DNA from: a virus
Length of the DNA stretch: 29,676 bases
IMG/VR virus record: IMGVR_UViG_3300031951_000876
Location: 1 to 29,676 of that record
Strand: one strand, 5' to 3'
This document shows positions 4,172-11,633 of this stretch, piece by piece. The first letter of the stretch is position 1. The number at the start of each line of letters is the position of its first letter. The notes beneath the pieces were generated by a model, which did not search any database, was not told where the DNA came from, and saw only the letters and a program-made list of their open reading frames with translations. The position numbers and the translations under genes are program-made.

Positions 4172-4322
4172 GTTTTTTAAATTTAAATATTTTTAAAAAA
4201 GACTCAATTACTTTTTTTTCTACTTTTCCAGCTTCAGATTCATTTCTATAGTAATGAGTATGAAAATATGGGTTAAACTGAGCTTTGCTAAAGTGCCTTC
4301 TAGGTCCATTAACTTCTTTCAT
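4161..4322 (-). CDS. Small basic protein under a structured leader (53 aa)
   Basis: Reads MKEVNGPRRHFSKAQFNPYF, then HTHYYRNESEAGKVEKKVIE and a lysine-rich end (FLKIFKFKKPNS). The middle FHTHYYRNE is rich in His and Tyr. GGAG lies 5 nt before the ATG. It is preceded by a dedicated promoter (4421-4449) and an RNA leader that ends in an intrinsic terminator just 4-12 nt before the Shine-Dalgarno, so its expression may depend on read-through. It overlaps the convergent gene at 3575-4171 by 11 nt. No family is recognised. Confidence 0.6.
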   Translation of the reverse strand: MKEVNGPRRHFSKAQFNPYFHTHYYRNESEAGKVEKKVIESFLKIFKFKKPNS

Positions 4323-4333
4323 TTTTACTCCTT

Positions 4334-4370
4334 AAAACAAAACCCAATTAGAGGCGGATCTAATTGGGTT
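4334..4370 (-). terminator. Intrinsic terminator in the leader of the 53-aa gene
   Basis: On the reverse strand a perfect 12-bp stem (arms 4359-4370 and 4341-4352) with loop UCCGCC is followed by TTGTTTT. The U-rich tract exists only on the reverse strand, so termination is leftward. It stops transcription just upstream of the Shine-Dalgarno of the 53-aa gene. Confidence 0.75.
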
Positions 4371-4414
4371 CTGCTATGCTTTCGCATAAATCAGGGAGCA
4401 TAGCTCTACCCGAT
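4334..4414 (-). ncRNA. Structured leader RNA or small RNA of about 80 nt
   Basis: Expected start near 4414 and end at the terminator. One fold has GGGUAGAGC-UAU-GCUCCC as a first hairpin, then UAUGC-GAAA-GCAUA with a GNRA tetraloop, then the terminator. A competing fold pairs GCUAUGCU (4397-4404) with AGCAUAGC (4373-4380) over 8 bp, and across an AGA/AGA internal loop pairs GGGU with ACCC of the terminator's 5' arm. Mutually exclusive terminator and antiterminator pairings are what transcription-control leaders and riboswitches show. I do not recognise the ligand class; a free small RNA is the alternative. Confidence 0.55.
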
Positions 4415-4420
4415 AATACA

Positions 4421-4449
4421 ATTATAATGTTTTATTTTTACAAAGTCAA
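4421..4449 (-). promoter_or_regulatory. Strong consensus promoter of the leader RNA
   Basis: The reverse strand reads TTGACT (4444-4449), exactly 17 nt, TATAAT (4421-4426). This is one of the best sigma70-type matches in the window. The -35 overlaps the stop codon of the methyltransferase gene, so the leader RNA and the 53-aa gene can be transcribed independently of the upstream operon. Confidence 0.75.
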
Positions 4450-5066
4450 GACTTATATACGATACATTGACCAGTATCTAGTTCTAGCATTTTTTGTGAG
4501 CCAAGCAATTCTATCGCTGCCATTTTAGCTCCTAAAGTTTTTTTAGACCCAAAGTCATCTAACACCATTACAGATCCAGGAATCATTCTTTTCCAAAAAT
4601 ACTCTATAGAGTATTTTGTAGGCTCATAAAGGTCTACATCTATATTTACAAAACTATATTCTAATTCTGGTAGCGATTTTAGTATTTCTGGAATCCACCC
4701 GTCAATTATTTTTACATTTTTATATCTAGACAAAGTCATTTCTGCGTATTTTTTATCAATTGATAGATCATGTTTTTTAAAATAATCAGTATCTTCTTTA
4801 CTAGGTTCGGAAACTCCTTTAAACGAGTCTATTGCTATAAAAGTTTCTTTGCAATATTCTGCTGTAAAAAAAACAGACATTCCAGCATAAATGCCAGCCT
4901 CTGCAAAGCTGGCATTATTATGTGTTTTCGCAAGCTGTCTAAGTATGTGCATTCTTGCATATGTATTAGAATTTATATCGTATTCTAAATTAAAGTACCC
5001 ATGGAACTCTTTAGCTAGTTTTAAAAAAACTTCGTCTTCAAGCCAAGGGTTTGTTTTTCCTGGCAT
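4446..5066 (-). CDS. TylF/MycF-like SAM-dependent O-methyltransferase (206 aa)
   Basis: SAM-binding motif I is AEAGIYAGMS (residues 55-64), with an acidic D80 at the end of strand 2 (FIAIDSF). NIDVDLYEPT (141-150) and VMVLDDFG (166-173) supply the metal-binding aspartates (D143/D145 and D170/D171) typical of TylF-type macrocin O-methyltransferases, which methylate sugar hydroxyls with Mg2+. Length fits a compact family member. The ATG directly follows the stop of the upstream gene (TAAATG), so it closes the leftward lysis operon. The substrate is likely a glycan or sugar nucleotide (inference). It faces the sulfotransferase-like gene. Confidence 0.8.
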   Translation of the reverse strand: MPGKTNPWLEDEVFLKLAKEFHGYFNLEYDINSNTYARMHILRQLAKTHNNASFAEAGIYAGMSVFFTAEYCKETFIAIDSFKGVSEPSKEDTDYFKKHDLSIDKKYAEMTLSRYKNVKIIDGWIPEILKSLPELEYSFVNIDVDLYEPTKYSIEYFWKRMIPGSVMVLDDFGSKKTLGAKMAAIELLGSQKMLELDTGQCIVYKS

Positions 5067-5255
5067 TTAGAGCTTAATAATTTCTTTTTCTATTAAACGT
5101 TCTACTGTATTGTTGCAAAGATATAGGAAGGCTCCTTCTCCCTGCATCATATGGGTGTTTACTTCTTCTTCCGTAAGACCAGCATTTTGATACATAAACT
5201 TCATGTCATCCTTTATGCCAGAAAAAAGAATTTGAATTAACTCTTCTTTAGTCAT
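5067..5255 (-). CDS. Hypothetical protein (62 aa)
   Basis: Starts MTKEELIQILFSG, helical throughout, no recognised family. I choose the ATG at 5255 because AGGAG lies 7 nt upstream; a longer in-frame start exists at 5291 but would overlap the preceding gene more and lacks a Shine-Dalgarno. The start overlaps the end of the upstream gene by 8 nt. It is part of a tight leftward operon of small proteins. Confidence 0.65.
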   Translation of the reverse strand: MTKEELIQILFSGIKDDMKFMYQNAGLTEEEVNTHMMQGEGAFLYLCNNTVERLIEKEIIKL

Positions 5256-5466
5256 TATTTTCTCCTGAATTATAGGAAGGGGCAGGCCCAAGCAGGAAGC
5301 CCTCTTTATGATATTCTATCATTTTAATTACTTTTTGTCTATCATTTTCATCTTTAGACAACAAGTCAGCCATAAGTGTAAGCATGTCGTATATTCTATG
5401 CAACATTATATAATTTACCATAGGCAAATTATCTTCTAAATTTTGCTTATTCTCTTGGTTGTCCAT
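5248..5466 (-). CDS. Hypothetical helical protein (72 aa)
   Basis: Starts MDNQENKQNLEDNLPMVNYI. Central residues 18-55 (LHRIYDMLTLMADLLSKDEN and on) look like a helical hairpin; the tail GPAPSYNSGENND is disordered. No family recognised. It overlaps the genes on both sides by 8-20 nt, as expected for a translationally coupled operon. Shine-Dalgarno is weak (AAAAG). Confidence 0.6.
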   Translation of the reverse strand: MDNQENKQNLEDNLPMVNYIMLHRIYDMLTLMADLLSKDENDRQKVIKMIEYHKEGFLLGPAPSYNSGENND

Positions 5467-5653
5467 CTTTTATTTTCATGTCTTCTAAAACAAGTTCTAC
5501 AGAATTAATTCCGTTTTCTAAACAATTATTTAAATAATTTTTAAAAGCTATTAATACTCTGTCTGCTATTAGCGAATTAGAAATGTGTACACAGGGGACC
5601 ACACGACCTATCTGCTTTCTTAGCTCAGTATCAAATTCATTACTTATTTGCAT
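5447..5653 (-). CDS. Hypothetical protein (68 aa)
   Basis: Starts MQISNEFDTELRKQIGRVVP. I choose the ATG at 5653 over the one at 5659 because AAAGG is 8 nt upstream of the former and only 2 nt from the latter. The sequence is mixed alpha/beta with one cysteine. No family recognised. Overlaps the zinc-ribbon-like gene upstream and the 72-aa gene downstream. Confidence 0.6.
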   Translation of the reverse strand: MQISNEFDTELRKQIGRVVPCVHISNSLIADRVLIAFKNYLNNCLENGINSVELVLEDMKIKDGQPRE

Positions 5654-5834
5654 CAACATAACCTTTCATGCTTTTATAAAGGTGAGTTCCAATATATTTT
5701 TTATAATCACAAGAAAGGCAATATAAAAATATTTGGTCTTTCTCATCTGTATTTGCAAAAAGAAGGCCTTGGTCCAATGGACAATCCATATTTGGAACAA
5801 GACCCTCTTTTGCTAGAGTTAAATACTTAGACAC
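5640..5834 (-). CDS. Zinc-ribbon-like small phage protein (64 aa)
   Basis: GTG-initiated, starting MSKYLTLAKEGLVPNMDCPL. It has C18 and, after an LYCLSCDYKKYIG strand, C39-x2-C42. This layout (Cys-Pro, then F/LYCLxC-xYK) resembles short zinc-ribbon proteins of actinophages, although one ligand seems to be missing. The Shine-Dalgarno is not clear; GGAG lies about 21 nt upstream. It follows the lytic transglycosylase gene at 28 nt and belongs to the same leftward operon. Role unknown. Confidence 0.6.
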   Translation of the reverse strand: MSKYLTLAKEGLVPNMDCPLDQGLLFANTDEKDQIFLYCLSCDYKKYIGTHLYKSMKGYVDANK

Positions 5835-5862
5835 TACTTGTATCTTAATATCTATCTCCTAA

Positions 5863-6420
5863 CTACTTTGGAAATTGAATCATCAATTTCTTTGCCTTAT
5901 TTATAGAATTGGGCCAAGAGGACCAATCTATTCCGCCTTTAGTCATATAATACGTTATCTCTGCGTTTATGACTGGATCAAACAAAAGTACGTTTGATCT
6001 CAATTCGAATTTCTCTTTACGATCTATACCAAGGTTACCCAGCATGTTGATCTGAAAAATTCCGTAGGAACTGTCTCCAGTACTCCTGTTGCCATTATAT
6101 GCCATAGGGCGTCCATTAGACTCCGCTTTGGCAATGGCCCACGCCATTTTAAGGGCGTTTCCTTCAAAACCAACAGACTTTAAAAGTTTTACTAACTCTT
6201 TGTCTGTTAACATTTCCGAAGGCTTGTATACAGTATTGCTGAATTTTTCCAGCGTTTCTCTTTTCAGTTGTGCTTCTGTTTTGGTCTCTACTTTTGCGAG
6301 TAGAGCTTCGGCTGGTGGCGTATTAATAACTGGCGTACCAGAAAATAAAAACATTAATCCAACCGCTATTGCAACATAATGATGTATAACATCACTAAGT
6401 TTTTCTTTTATATTCTCCAT
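5863..6420 (-). CDS. Lytic transglycosylase / SLT-domain lysozyme-like protein (185 aa)
   Basis: The C-terminal half carries the SLT lysozyme-like fold signature: catalytic E100 in AWAIAKAESNGRP, followed by SSYGIFQINM (117-126), as in Slt70-type and Rpf-related enzymes that cleave the MurNAc-GlcNAc bond of peptidoglycan. Residues 15-30 (YVAIAVGLMFLFSGTP) form a signal-anchor or signal peptide, so it can reach the periplasm. I start at the ATG at 6420 because GGAGG lies 7 nt upstream; the frame extends to 6483 but that would overlap the promoter. It is probably the endolysin, or a virion lysin, and is first in a leftward operon. Confidence 0.75.
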   Translation of the reverse strand: MENIKEKLSDVIHHYVAIAVGLMFLFSGTPVINTPPAEALLAKVETKTEAQLKRETLEKFSNTVYKPSEMLTDKELVKLLKSVGFEGNALKMAWAIAKAESNGRPMAYNGNRSTGDSSYGIFQINMLGNLGIDRKEKFELRSNVLLFDPVINAEITYYMTKGGIDWSSWPNSINKAKKLMIQFPK

Positions 6421-6453
6421 TGGCATTTCCTCCATTAGAGATAACGGACTATA

Positions 6454-6483
6454 ATAATAACATTGTTTCATAATACATGTCAA
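6454..6483 (-). promoter_or_regulatory. Promoter of the lytic-transglycosylase operon
   Basis: The reverse strand has a perfect TTGACA (6478-6483), an 18-nt spacer and TATTAT (6454-6459). It should drive the genes from 6420 down to 4446. A rightward promoter near 6581 faces away from it. Confidence 0.65.
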
Positions 6484-6557
6484 GCTGGTTGACTAAAAAA
6501 TATTATTATAGTTAACTAATAATATTGTACTTATTTATAACAAAACAAATAAAACTC

Positions 6558-6586
6558 TTCCTTTCTAGAAGTTTCTTTGGTAGAAT
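6558..6586 (+). promoter_or_regulatory. Putative promoter of the ribonucleotide reductase gene
   Basis: TTCCTT (6558-6563), 17 nt, TAGAAT (6581-6586) preceded by TGG. This fits the extended -10 pattern TGGTATAAT with one mismatch. Downstream, CCGC-AAG-GCGG can fold just before the GGAGAAAAGG Shine-Dalgarno of the ATG at 6640. Confidence 0.45.
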
Positions 6587-6639
6587 TATCTTCTTACTAA
6601 TTTTAAATTTATAACCGCAAGGCGGAGAAAAGGTGCTAC

Positions 6640-8574
6640 ATGTCAAGAGTAATTGAAAACCCATATGAAAATTTTATTGCATTGTCTAGATATGCAAGAT
6701 GGATGCCAGAAGAAAATCGTAGAGAAAAATGGGGAGAGACTGTAGATCGTTATTTTGATTTTATGCTAAATCATTTATCTACAAACTTTAACTATATACC
6801 AGATCAAAAAATTATTGACGAATTAAAGAATGCTGTATACGATAGGAATGTAATGCCATCTATGCGAGCAGTAATGACTGCAGGTGCCGCTCTTGACAGA
6901 GACCATGTTGCAGGATACAACTGCTCATTCGTTCCAGTAGATTCACCTCGTTCATTTGATGAGACAATGTACATTTTGATGTGTGGAACAGGTGTTGGTT
7001 TCTCAGTTGAGTATAAGTATGTAAATAAACTTCCTGCCGTCCCAGAATCATTTGAAAAATCTACAACAGTTATCGTAGTTGAAGATTCAAAGACTGGATG
7101 GGCAAAGGCTTATCGTGAACTTCTAGCAATGCTTTGGGCGGGACAGATTCCTTCTATTGATGTCTCAAAGCTTCGTCCAGCAGGTGCACGTCTCAAGACA
7201 ATGGGAGGACGCTCATCAGGCCCTCAGCCTTTAATTAATCTTTTTGATTTCACTATTGCAAAGTTTAAAGGCGCAGCAGGCCGTCAGTTGAAGCCTATTG
7301 AAGCTCACGATATAATGTGTAAGATAGGCGAAGTTGTAGTTGTTGGCGGAGTACGTCGTTCTGCAATGATTTCTCTTTCTAATATTAATGATATTGAAAT
7401 GGCAGCAGCAAAATCAGGAAACTGGTGGGAAAATAATACACAACGAGCCCTATCAAATAACTCAGTAGCATATTCTCGCAAACCAGAGATGGAGCAGTTT
7501 ATTGCTGAATGGAAAAACTTATATGATTCAAAATCAGGTGAGCGTGGCATATACAATGTTGCCGCTGCTCAAAAACAAGCAGCAAGATGGGGACGCAGAG
7601 ATCCTGAAATTCATTATGGAACTAACCCCTGCTCAGAAATTATCCTTCGCCCTTATCAGTTCTGTAATTTATCCGAAGTTGTAATTCGTGAAAACGATTC
7701 ATTAAAAGACATTGAGGACAAGGTAAAATTAGCTACAATTCTTGGAACTTGGCAGTCGACACTTACAGACTTTAAATATCTTCGCAAGGTTTGGAAAGAC
7801 AACACCGAAGAAGAGCGACTACTTGGGGTTTCTTTAACAGGTCAATTTGGGCATAAGTTTATGTCTGGCAAAGAAGACCTAGTAAAGCTTGGCAAGTTTT
7901 TGGGAGAAATCAGAGATGTCGCAAGATTTATTAATAAGGCAGAAGCAGACAGAATTGGCATCAATGAATCAGCAGCGATTACATGTGTTAAGCCTTCTGG
8001 AACAGTATCACAACTTGTAGGAGTGTCTTCTGGAATGCATGCATGGCATTCAGAGTATTATATTCGTACAGTTCGTGGAGACAAAAAAGATCCTCTATCT
8101 ACATTCTTAAAAGAAGTTGGAATTCCAGTAGAAGACGATTTTATGAAACCAAATGATACTTATGTATTTTCATTCCCTGTGAAAGCACCAGAAGGTGCAA
8201 TAGTTAGAGACGATTTGACTGCCATCGACCACCTTAATACATGGTTAGTGTATCAACGTGAATGGTGTGAGCATAAACCATCAATTACAGTATCTGTAAA
8301 AGAAGATGAGTGGATGGACGTAGGTGCTTGGGTATATAAGCATTTTGATGAAGTATCTGGAATTTCATTTCTACCGCATTCGGATCACTCATACAAACAA
8401 GCTCCATATCAAGAAGTAACAAAAGAAGAGTACGAAGAGCTTTTGGCAAAGATGCCAAAGTCTATTCGCTGGGAAGATTTATCATTTTATGAAACAGAAG
8501 ATGGAACTAGCGGAACCCAGACTCTTGCCTGTACTTCTGACGGTAATTGTGAAATTGTAGATATTTCAGCATAG
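6640..8574 (+). CDS. nrdJ: Adenosylcobalamin-dependent ribonucleotide reductase, class II (644 aa)
   Basis: Reduces ribonucleotides to deoxyribonucleotides for phage DNA synthesis, using adenosylcobalamin to make the thiyl radical. Visible features: GYNCSFVPVD with the first redox cysteine C95; NPCSE (C331 as radical cysteine, E333); YQFCNL with the second redox cysteine C342; a late KPSGTVSQLVG phosphate-binding loop; and a C-terminal shuttle pair C631-x5-C637 in ACTSDGNCEI. It is closest in layout to the monomeric Lactobacillus-type triphosphate reductase, but about 100 residues shorter. Clear Shine-Dalgarno (GGAGAAAAGG). Cobalamin dependence means the host must make or import B12. Confidence 0.92.
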   Translation: MSRVIENPYENFIALSRYARWMPEENRREKWGETVDRYFDFMLNHLSTNFNYIPDQKIIDELKNAVYDRNVMPSMRAVMTAGAALDRDHVAGYNCSFVPVDSPRSFDETMYILMCGTGVGFSVEYKYVNKLPAVPESFEKSTTVIVVEDSKTGWAKAYRELLAMLWAGQIPSIDVSKLRPAGARLKTMGGRSSGPQPLINLFDFTIAKFKGAAGRQLKPIEAHDIMCKIGEVVVVGGVRRSAMISLSNINDIEMAAAKSGNWWENNTQRALSNNSVAYSRKPEMEQFIAEWKNLYDSKSGERGIYNVAAAQKQAARWGRRDPEIHYGTNPCSEIILRPYQFCNLSEVVIRENDSLKDIEDKVKLATILGTWQSTLTDFKYLRKVWKDNTEEERLLGVSLTGQFGHKFMSGKEDLVKLGKFLGEIRDVARFINKAEADRIGINESAAITCVKPSGTVSQLVGVSSGMHAWHSEYYIRTVRGDKKDPLSTFLKEVGIPVEDDFMKPNDTYVFSFPVKAPEGAIVRDDLTAIDHLNTWLVYQREWCEHKPSITVSVKEDEWMDVGAWVYKHFDEVSGISFLPHSDHSYKQAPYQEVTKEEYEELLAKMPKSIRWEDLSFYETEDGTSGTQTLACTSDGNCEIVDISA

Positions 8575-8577
8575 TGG

Positions 8578-8583
8578 TACAAT
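8578..8583 (+). promoter_or_regulatory. Extended -10 element before the holin-like gene
   Basis: AGTGGTACAATTA matches the window's consensus AGTGGTATAATT with one change. It overlaps the nrdJ stop codon. The leader then has two small hairpins, TTGGG/CCCAA (8589-8604) and CTGGGC/GCCCAG (8609-8625), before an AGAGGAGG Shine-Dalgarno. Confidence 0.5.
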
Positions 8584-8641
8584 TAATATTGGGGTAAAAC
8601 CCAAATTCCTGGGCACAAGGCCCAGAAAGAGGAGGTCTTTA

Positions 8642-8869
8642 ATGAAAGAAGATCTTAATAATGATGGAAGGGTAACAATGCAAGAAAAAATTCTAGCAGC
8701 GTTAGCAAGCTATGGTCGTCATTTTCTTGGCGCCGCCATTGCTCTATATATGACTGGCAACACAGACCCAGGAGATTTAATTAAGGGTGGAATTGCAGCA
8801 TGCTTACCAGTTATTTTAAAGGCATTAAATCCAAATGAACCTAGTTTTGGATTTACAAAAAAGGCTTAA
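8642..8869 (+). CDS. Holin-like membrane protein with an N-terminal EF-hand loop (75 aa)
   Basis: Residues 4-15 (DLNNDGRVTMQE) fit a canonical 12-residue EF-hand calcium loop: D4, N6, D8, G9, hydrophobic V11, E15. Two hydrophobic segments follow, about 17-37 (ILAALASYGRHFLGAAIALY) and 47-61 (IKGGIAACLPVILKA), then a conserved-looking NPNEPSFGF end. Small two-helix proteins of the type 'GNTD...PVxLxxxNPxxxxFG' in actinophages are usually called holins, which permeabilise the membrane for the lysin. AGAGGAGG precedes the ATG. The lysin-like gene is on the other strand. Confidence 0.55.
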   Translation: MKEDLNNDGRVTMQEKILAALASYGRHFLGAAIALYMTGNTDPGDLIKGGIAACLPVILKALNPNEPSFGFTKKA

Positions 8870-8890
8870 CTAAGTAGTCGATTAGGATTG

Positions 8891-8921
8891 CTCCTATGCT
8901 AAAATTAAGCATGGGAGTTTT
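8891..8921 (+). terminator. Intrinsic terminator after the holin-like gene
   Basis: CTCCTATGCT (8891-8900) pairs with AGCATGGGAG (8908-8917) over 10 bp with one U-G pair and a 7-nt loop, followed by TTTTCCTATTTT. It separates nrdJ/holin from the tail genes. Confidence 0.6.
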
Positions 8922-8939
8922 CCTATTTTAGGGGTATAA

Positions 8940-9284
8940 ATGGCTGCACAAAAGAATTTTGAAGTTGATCAGAATGCAACTTTTAGTTTTGAGGTTCTCT
9001 ATTTAGATGAAGATGAGAACCCGATACAACTTAATAACCATACCGCTAAAATGCAAGTAAGAGATGTTCAGGGTGGAAAGAAATTAGCTTTTACACTTAC
9101 TGAATCTGATGGAATAGTTATAAGCCCAACAGAAGGTAAGTTGTCAATATCTATATCTCCTGACAGAACAAATAAAATGTTTTACCCCAAATCTGCATAT
9201 GATTTGGTATTAATAGATCCAAGTGTTAATAAGACAAGACTTTTAGAAGGGTATATGACTCTCAACAGAGCAGTCACAATTTAA
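8940..9284 (+). CDS. Beta-sandwich tail or baseplate-associated protein (114 aa)
   Basis: Starts MAAQKNFEVDQNATFSFEVL. The pattern (Q/D-x-ATF-xF-xVxxxDEDENPI...AKMQVRD...YDLVLID...LLEGYMTLNRAVT) matches a small beta-sandwich found at the start of fibre clusters in many phages, where it reads like a baseplate-to-fibre connector. I cannot name the exact family. GGGGTATAA precedes the ATG. It begins the rightward tail-fibre operon and shares one base with the next start. Confidence 0.6.
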   Translation: MAAQKNFEVDQNATFSFEVLYLDEDENPIQLNNHTAKMQVRDVQGGKKLAFTLTESDGIVISPTEGKLSISISPDRTNKMFYPKSAYDLVLIDPSVNKTRLLEGYMTLNRAVTI

Positions 9285-9721
9285 TGGGAACTAAATTAAT
9301 TGTTAATGAAGACAACCCGCTTGTTGTAGTAAGGGCTGCTGGTGCACCTGGTAGAACAATTATTAGCGGCGAAGGAAACCCTTCAAATACTTTAGGTGTC
9401 CCAGGCGATTTTTATTTTGATAAATTGACTACTAGGTTTTGGGGCCCAAAAGACTCGGACACTAATACATGGAACGTTTCTAATAGCTTTATACTAGACA
9501 AACAAATATCCTTAACTCATTCCTGGGAGTTAGCACAGGTTACTGGCCCAGTATTAGGAGTTTATTCAGTAGTAATAAATCATAATTTGGGGTTCCACCC
9601 AAATGTTACTGTAAAGTCCAGTAGTGGCGACATATTAGAAACAGGAATAGACTATAATAGTCTTAATATAATTACATTGAAAATGGCACAGCCTTTTTCG
9701 GGGACAGCGCATCTGTCTTAA
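9284..9721 (+). CDS. Short tail-fibre or tip protein (145 aa)
   Basis: Residues 20-60 contain GAPGRTIISGEGNPSN then LGVPGDFYFD and TTRFWGPK, a common 'G-x-PGDFYFD-xxT-xxxxGP' motif of phage tail-fibre shafts that marks short trimerising regions. The C-terminal part (SLTHSWELAQVTGPV to TAHLS) is a beta-rich head. The ATG overlaps the previous stop by one base. Probably a minor fibre or baseplate spike; no enzymatic feature. Confidence 0.6.
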   Translation: MGTKLIVNEDNPLVVVRAAGAPGRTIISGEGNPSNTLGVPGDFYFDKLTTRFWGPKDSDTNTWNVSNSFILDKQISLTHSWELAQVTGPVLGVYSVVINHNLGFHPNVTVKSSSGDILETGIDYNSLNIITLKMAQPFSGTAHLS

Positions 9722-9733
9722 AGGGAGTGAATA

Positions 9734-11245
9734 ATGGCAAGAAAATTTTTGGTTAGCATTGATTTAAATAAAAATGAATTACTCAATGCAAGAATCCAGA
9801 ACTTGGGTACTGCTCCAAGCAGCCCAGTTACTGGTCAAATTTATTACGATTCAAATGACAACTTACTATATTTTTGGAATGGAACTGAATGGCTAACAGC
9901 ATCTGGTGACTTTGGTGCAGGTAACTATACAAGTAGATTAAAGTTTGGTGAGTCTGTTGATCATGGTACATCAGCGTATGTAGCAAGAGCAGATCACAAG
10001 CATGATGTTGCTGATATTATCGGAACAGCAAATCAAATAACGGTAACTAAAGCAGTAAATGGAAACGCAACACTCTCTATTCCATCTACTTTAAATGTCA
10101 CAGATGTTGATGCAGCCACATTAGATGCATCTGGAAATGTTACCGTAGGCGGAACTCTTACAGTAACTGGACAAACAACACTCAATGATCCACTACAGGT
10201 TAACGACTCCCTAAACGTAACTGGTGCGGTAGATCTTGATTCTACTTTAAATGTTGATGGTTCGTCTACATTACAAGATACTTTAACAGTAAACGGTAAT
10301 GCAACATTTAATAATCCAGTTCAAGTAAATAGCACCTTAGATGCGACAGGTGCTGCAACACTTGACAGCACATTAACAGTAGATGGCAGTACCACACTAA
10401 ATGGTGCTGTTGATATAAACAATACATTAAATGTTGATTCAACATCGACGTTTAATGATGATGTTCAAGTAAATGCGGATGTAAATGTAACAGGAATGAT
10501 TACTGGTAATCTTACTGGTGAAGTTACTGGAAATGCCGCAAGTGCAACAAAGCTAAAGACAGCAAGAACAATTTCTCTTTCTGGAGATGTTGTTGGCTCA
10601 GTCTCATTTGATGGAACACAGAATGTAGATATCTCTGCAACAATTCAACCAAATTCAGTAGCTCTTGGAACAGATACAACAGGTAACTATGTTTCTACAA
10701 TTACTGGAACAGCTGGAGAAATAACAGTATCTGGCTCTGGTTCTGAAAATGCTGCGGTAACAATTGGATTGCCAGATGACGTAACAGTTGCTGGCAACTT
10801 AACAGTTAATGGAAATCTTGATGTTCAGGGATCAATTAACTCTATAAGCACAACTGAAGTAAATATTGTTGATAATAAAGTTGTACTTAATACAAATGTA
10901 ACTGGAGCTCCTTCAGCTGATGCTGGATTAAAAGTAAATCGTGGAACTTCAGCAGATGTAGAGCTGCTTTGGAATGAAACAGATGACCAATGGACTTTAA
11001 CAAATGATGGTACAAATTACCACGAAATAACTAGAAAATATAAGGCTACACTTAGCACATCAGCCACAACTTACACAGTAACCCACAACCTGGGGTCAAA
11101 AGATGTTGTAGTGCAAATTTATGAAGTTGCTTCTCCATTCGCACAAATAGAAGCAGATGTTGAACACACTTCTACATCGGCAGTAACTATTAAATTTGCT
11201 GTAGCACCTTCAGCTGGAGAGTATAGAGTAGTAGTAATAGGATAG
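9734..11245 (+). CDS. Tail fibre with beta-helical repeats (503 aa)
   Basis: N-terminal attachment region [19 protein letters not shown] and [17 protein letters not shown], then about 250 residues of short repeats such as [19 protein letters not shown], each around 10-12 residues with alternating T-L/V-x-V-x-G, as in trimeric beta-helix shafts. The C-terminus (about 430-503, [20 protein letters not shown]) is a compact beta domain similar to fibre tips ([11 protein letters not shown]). GGGAG precedes the ATG. Part of a fibre array. Confidence 0.7.
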   Translation: MARKFLVSIDLNKNELLNARIQNLGTAPSSPVTGQIYYDSNDNLLYFWNGTEWLTASGDFGAGNYTSRLKFGESVDHGTSAYVARADHKHDVADIIGTANQITVTKAVNGNATLSIPSTLNVTDVDAATLDASGNVTVGGTLTVTGQTTLNDPLQVNDSLNVTGAVDLDSTLNVDGSSTLQDTLTVNGNATFNNPVQVNSTLDATGAATLDSTLTVDGSTTLNGAVDINNTLNVDSTSTFNDDVQVNADVNVTGMITGNLTGEVTGNAASATKLKTARTISLSGDVVGSVSFDGTQNVDISATIQPNSVALGTDTTGNYVSTITGTAGEITVSGSGSENAAVTIGLPDDVTVAGNLTVNGNLDVQGSINSISTTEVNIVDNKVVLNTNVTGAPSADAGLKVNRGTSADVELLWNETDDQWTLTNDGTNYHEITRKYKATLSTSATTYTVTHNLGSKDVVVQIYEVASPFAQIEADVEHTSTSAVTIKFAVAPSAGEYRVVVIG

Positions 11246-11255
11246 GAGTTTAATA

Positions 11256-11633
11256 GTGGCTCGTAAATTTAAATCATTATTAAACCTTTTAACATTAAAT
11301 GAAGATCCTGTTACTGGCAACGCTGGTGATGTTTATTTTAATGTAATAAGTAAAAATATAAAAATTCATAACGGTTTATCTTGGGTTGACTTAACTCCTG
11401 GATCTTCTGATCCAACTCCATTCTACATGCATACACATACATACGATGGAGATGTACACACAATAGACATACAAGAAACAATTAATTTTACAAGTGATAT
11501 TAACAATGTTGCTTCTGTTAATGAAACAATTCCTGCTATAATTGGACTTGATGGTGGCGAACCAAATTCAACATATGACAATGTTTCCGTAACAAATGTT
11601 ACATTGTTAGACGGAGGCGAAGTTGGCAACTAA
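11256..11633 (+). CDS. Small fibre-associated protein (125 aa)
   Basis: GTG start with AGGAG 7 nt upstream. N-terminus MARKFKSLLNLLTLNEDPVT resembles the gene before it ([16 protein letters not shown]), so it shares the attachment module; GDVYFNVISKNIKIHNGLSW is the matching '[14 protein letters not shown]' strand pair. The C-terminus ends SVTNVTLLDGGEVGN, like the end of the gene at 14342-14662 in style. It overlaps the next gene by 11 nt. Confidence 0.6.
   Translation: MARKFKSLLNLLTLNEDPVTGNAGDVYFNVISKNIKIHNGLSWVDLTPGSSDPTPFYMHTHTYDGDVHTIDIQETINFTSDINNVASVNETIPAIIGLDGGEPNSTYDNVSVTNVTLLDGGEVGN

Noticed and set aside
5648-5830. Plus-strand frame of 60 codons antisense to the zinc-ribbon-like gene
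   Set aside because: The leftward frame fits the overlapping operon; the plus-strand one has no Shine-Dalgarno or promoter.
7305-7556. Reverse frame of 83 codons inside nrdJ
   Set aside because: Antisense shadow of a strongly conserved gene, without start signals.
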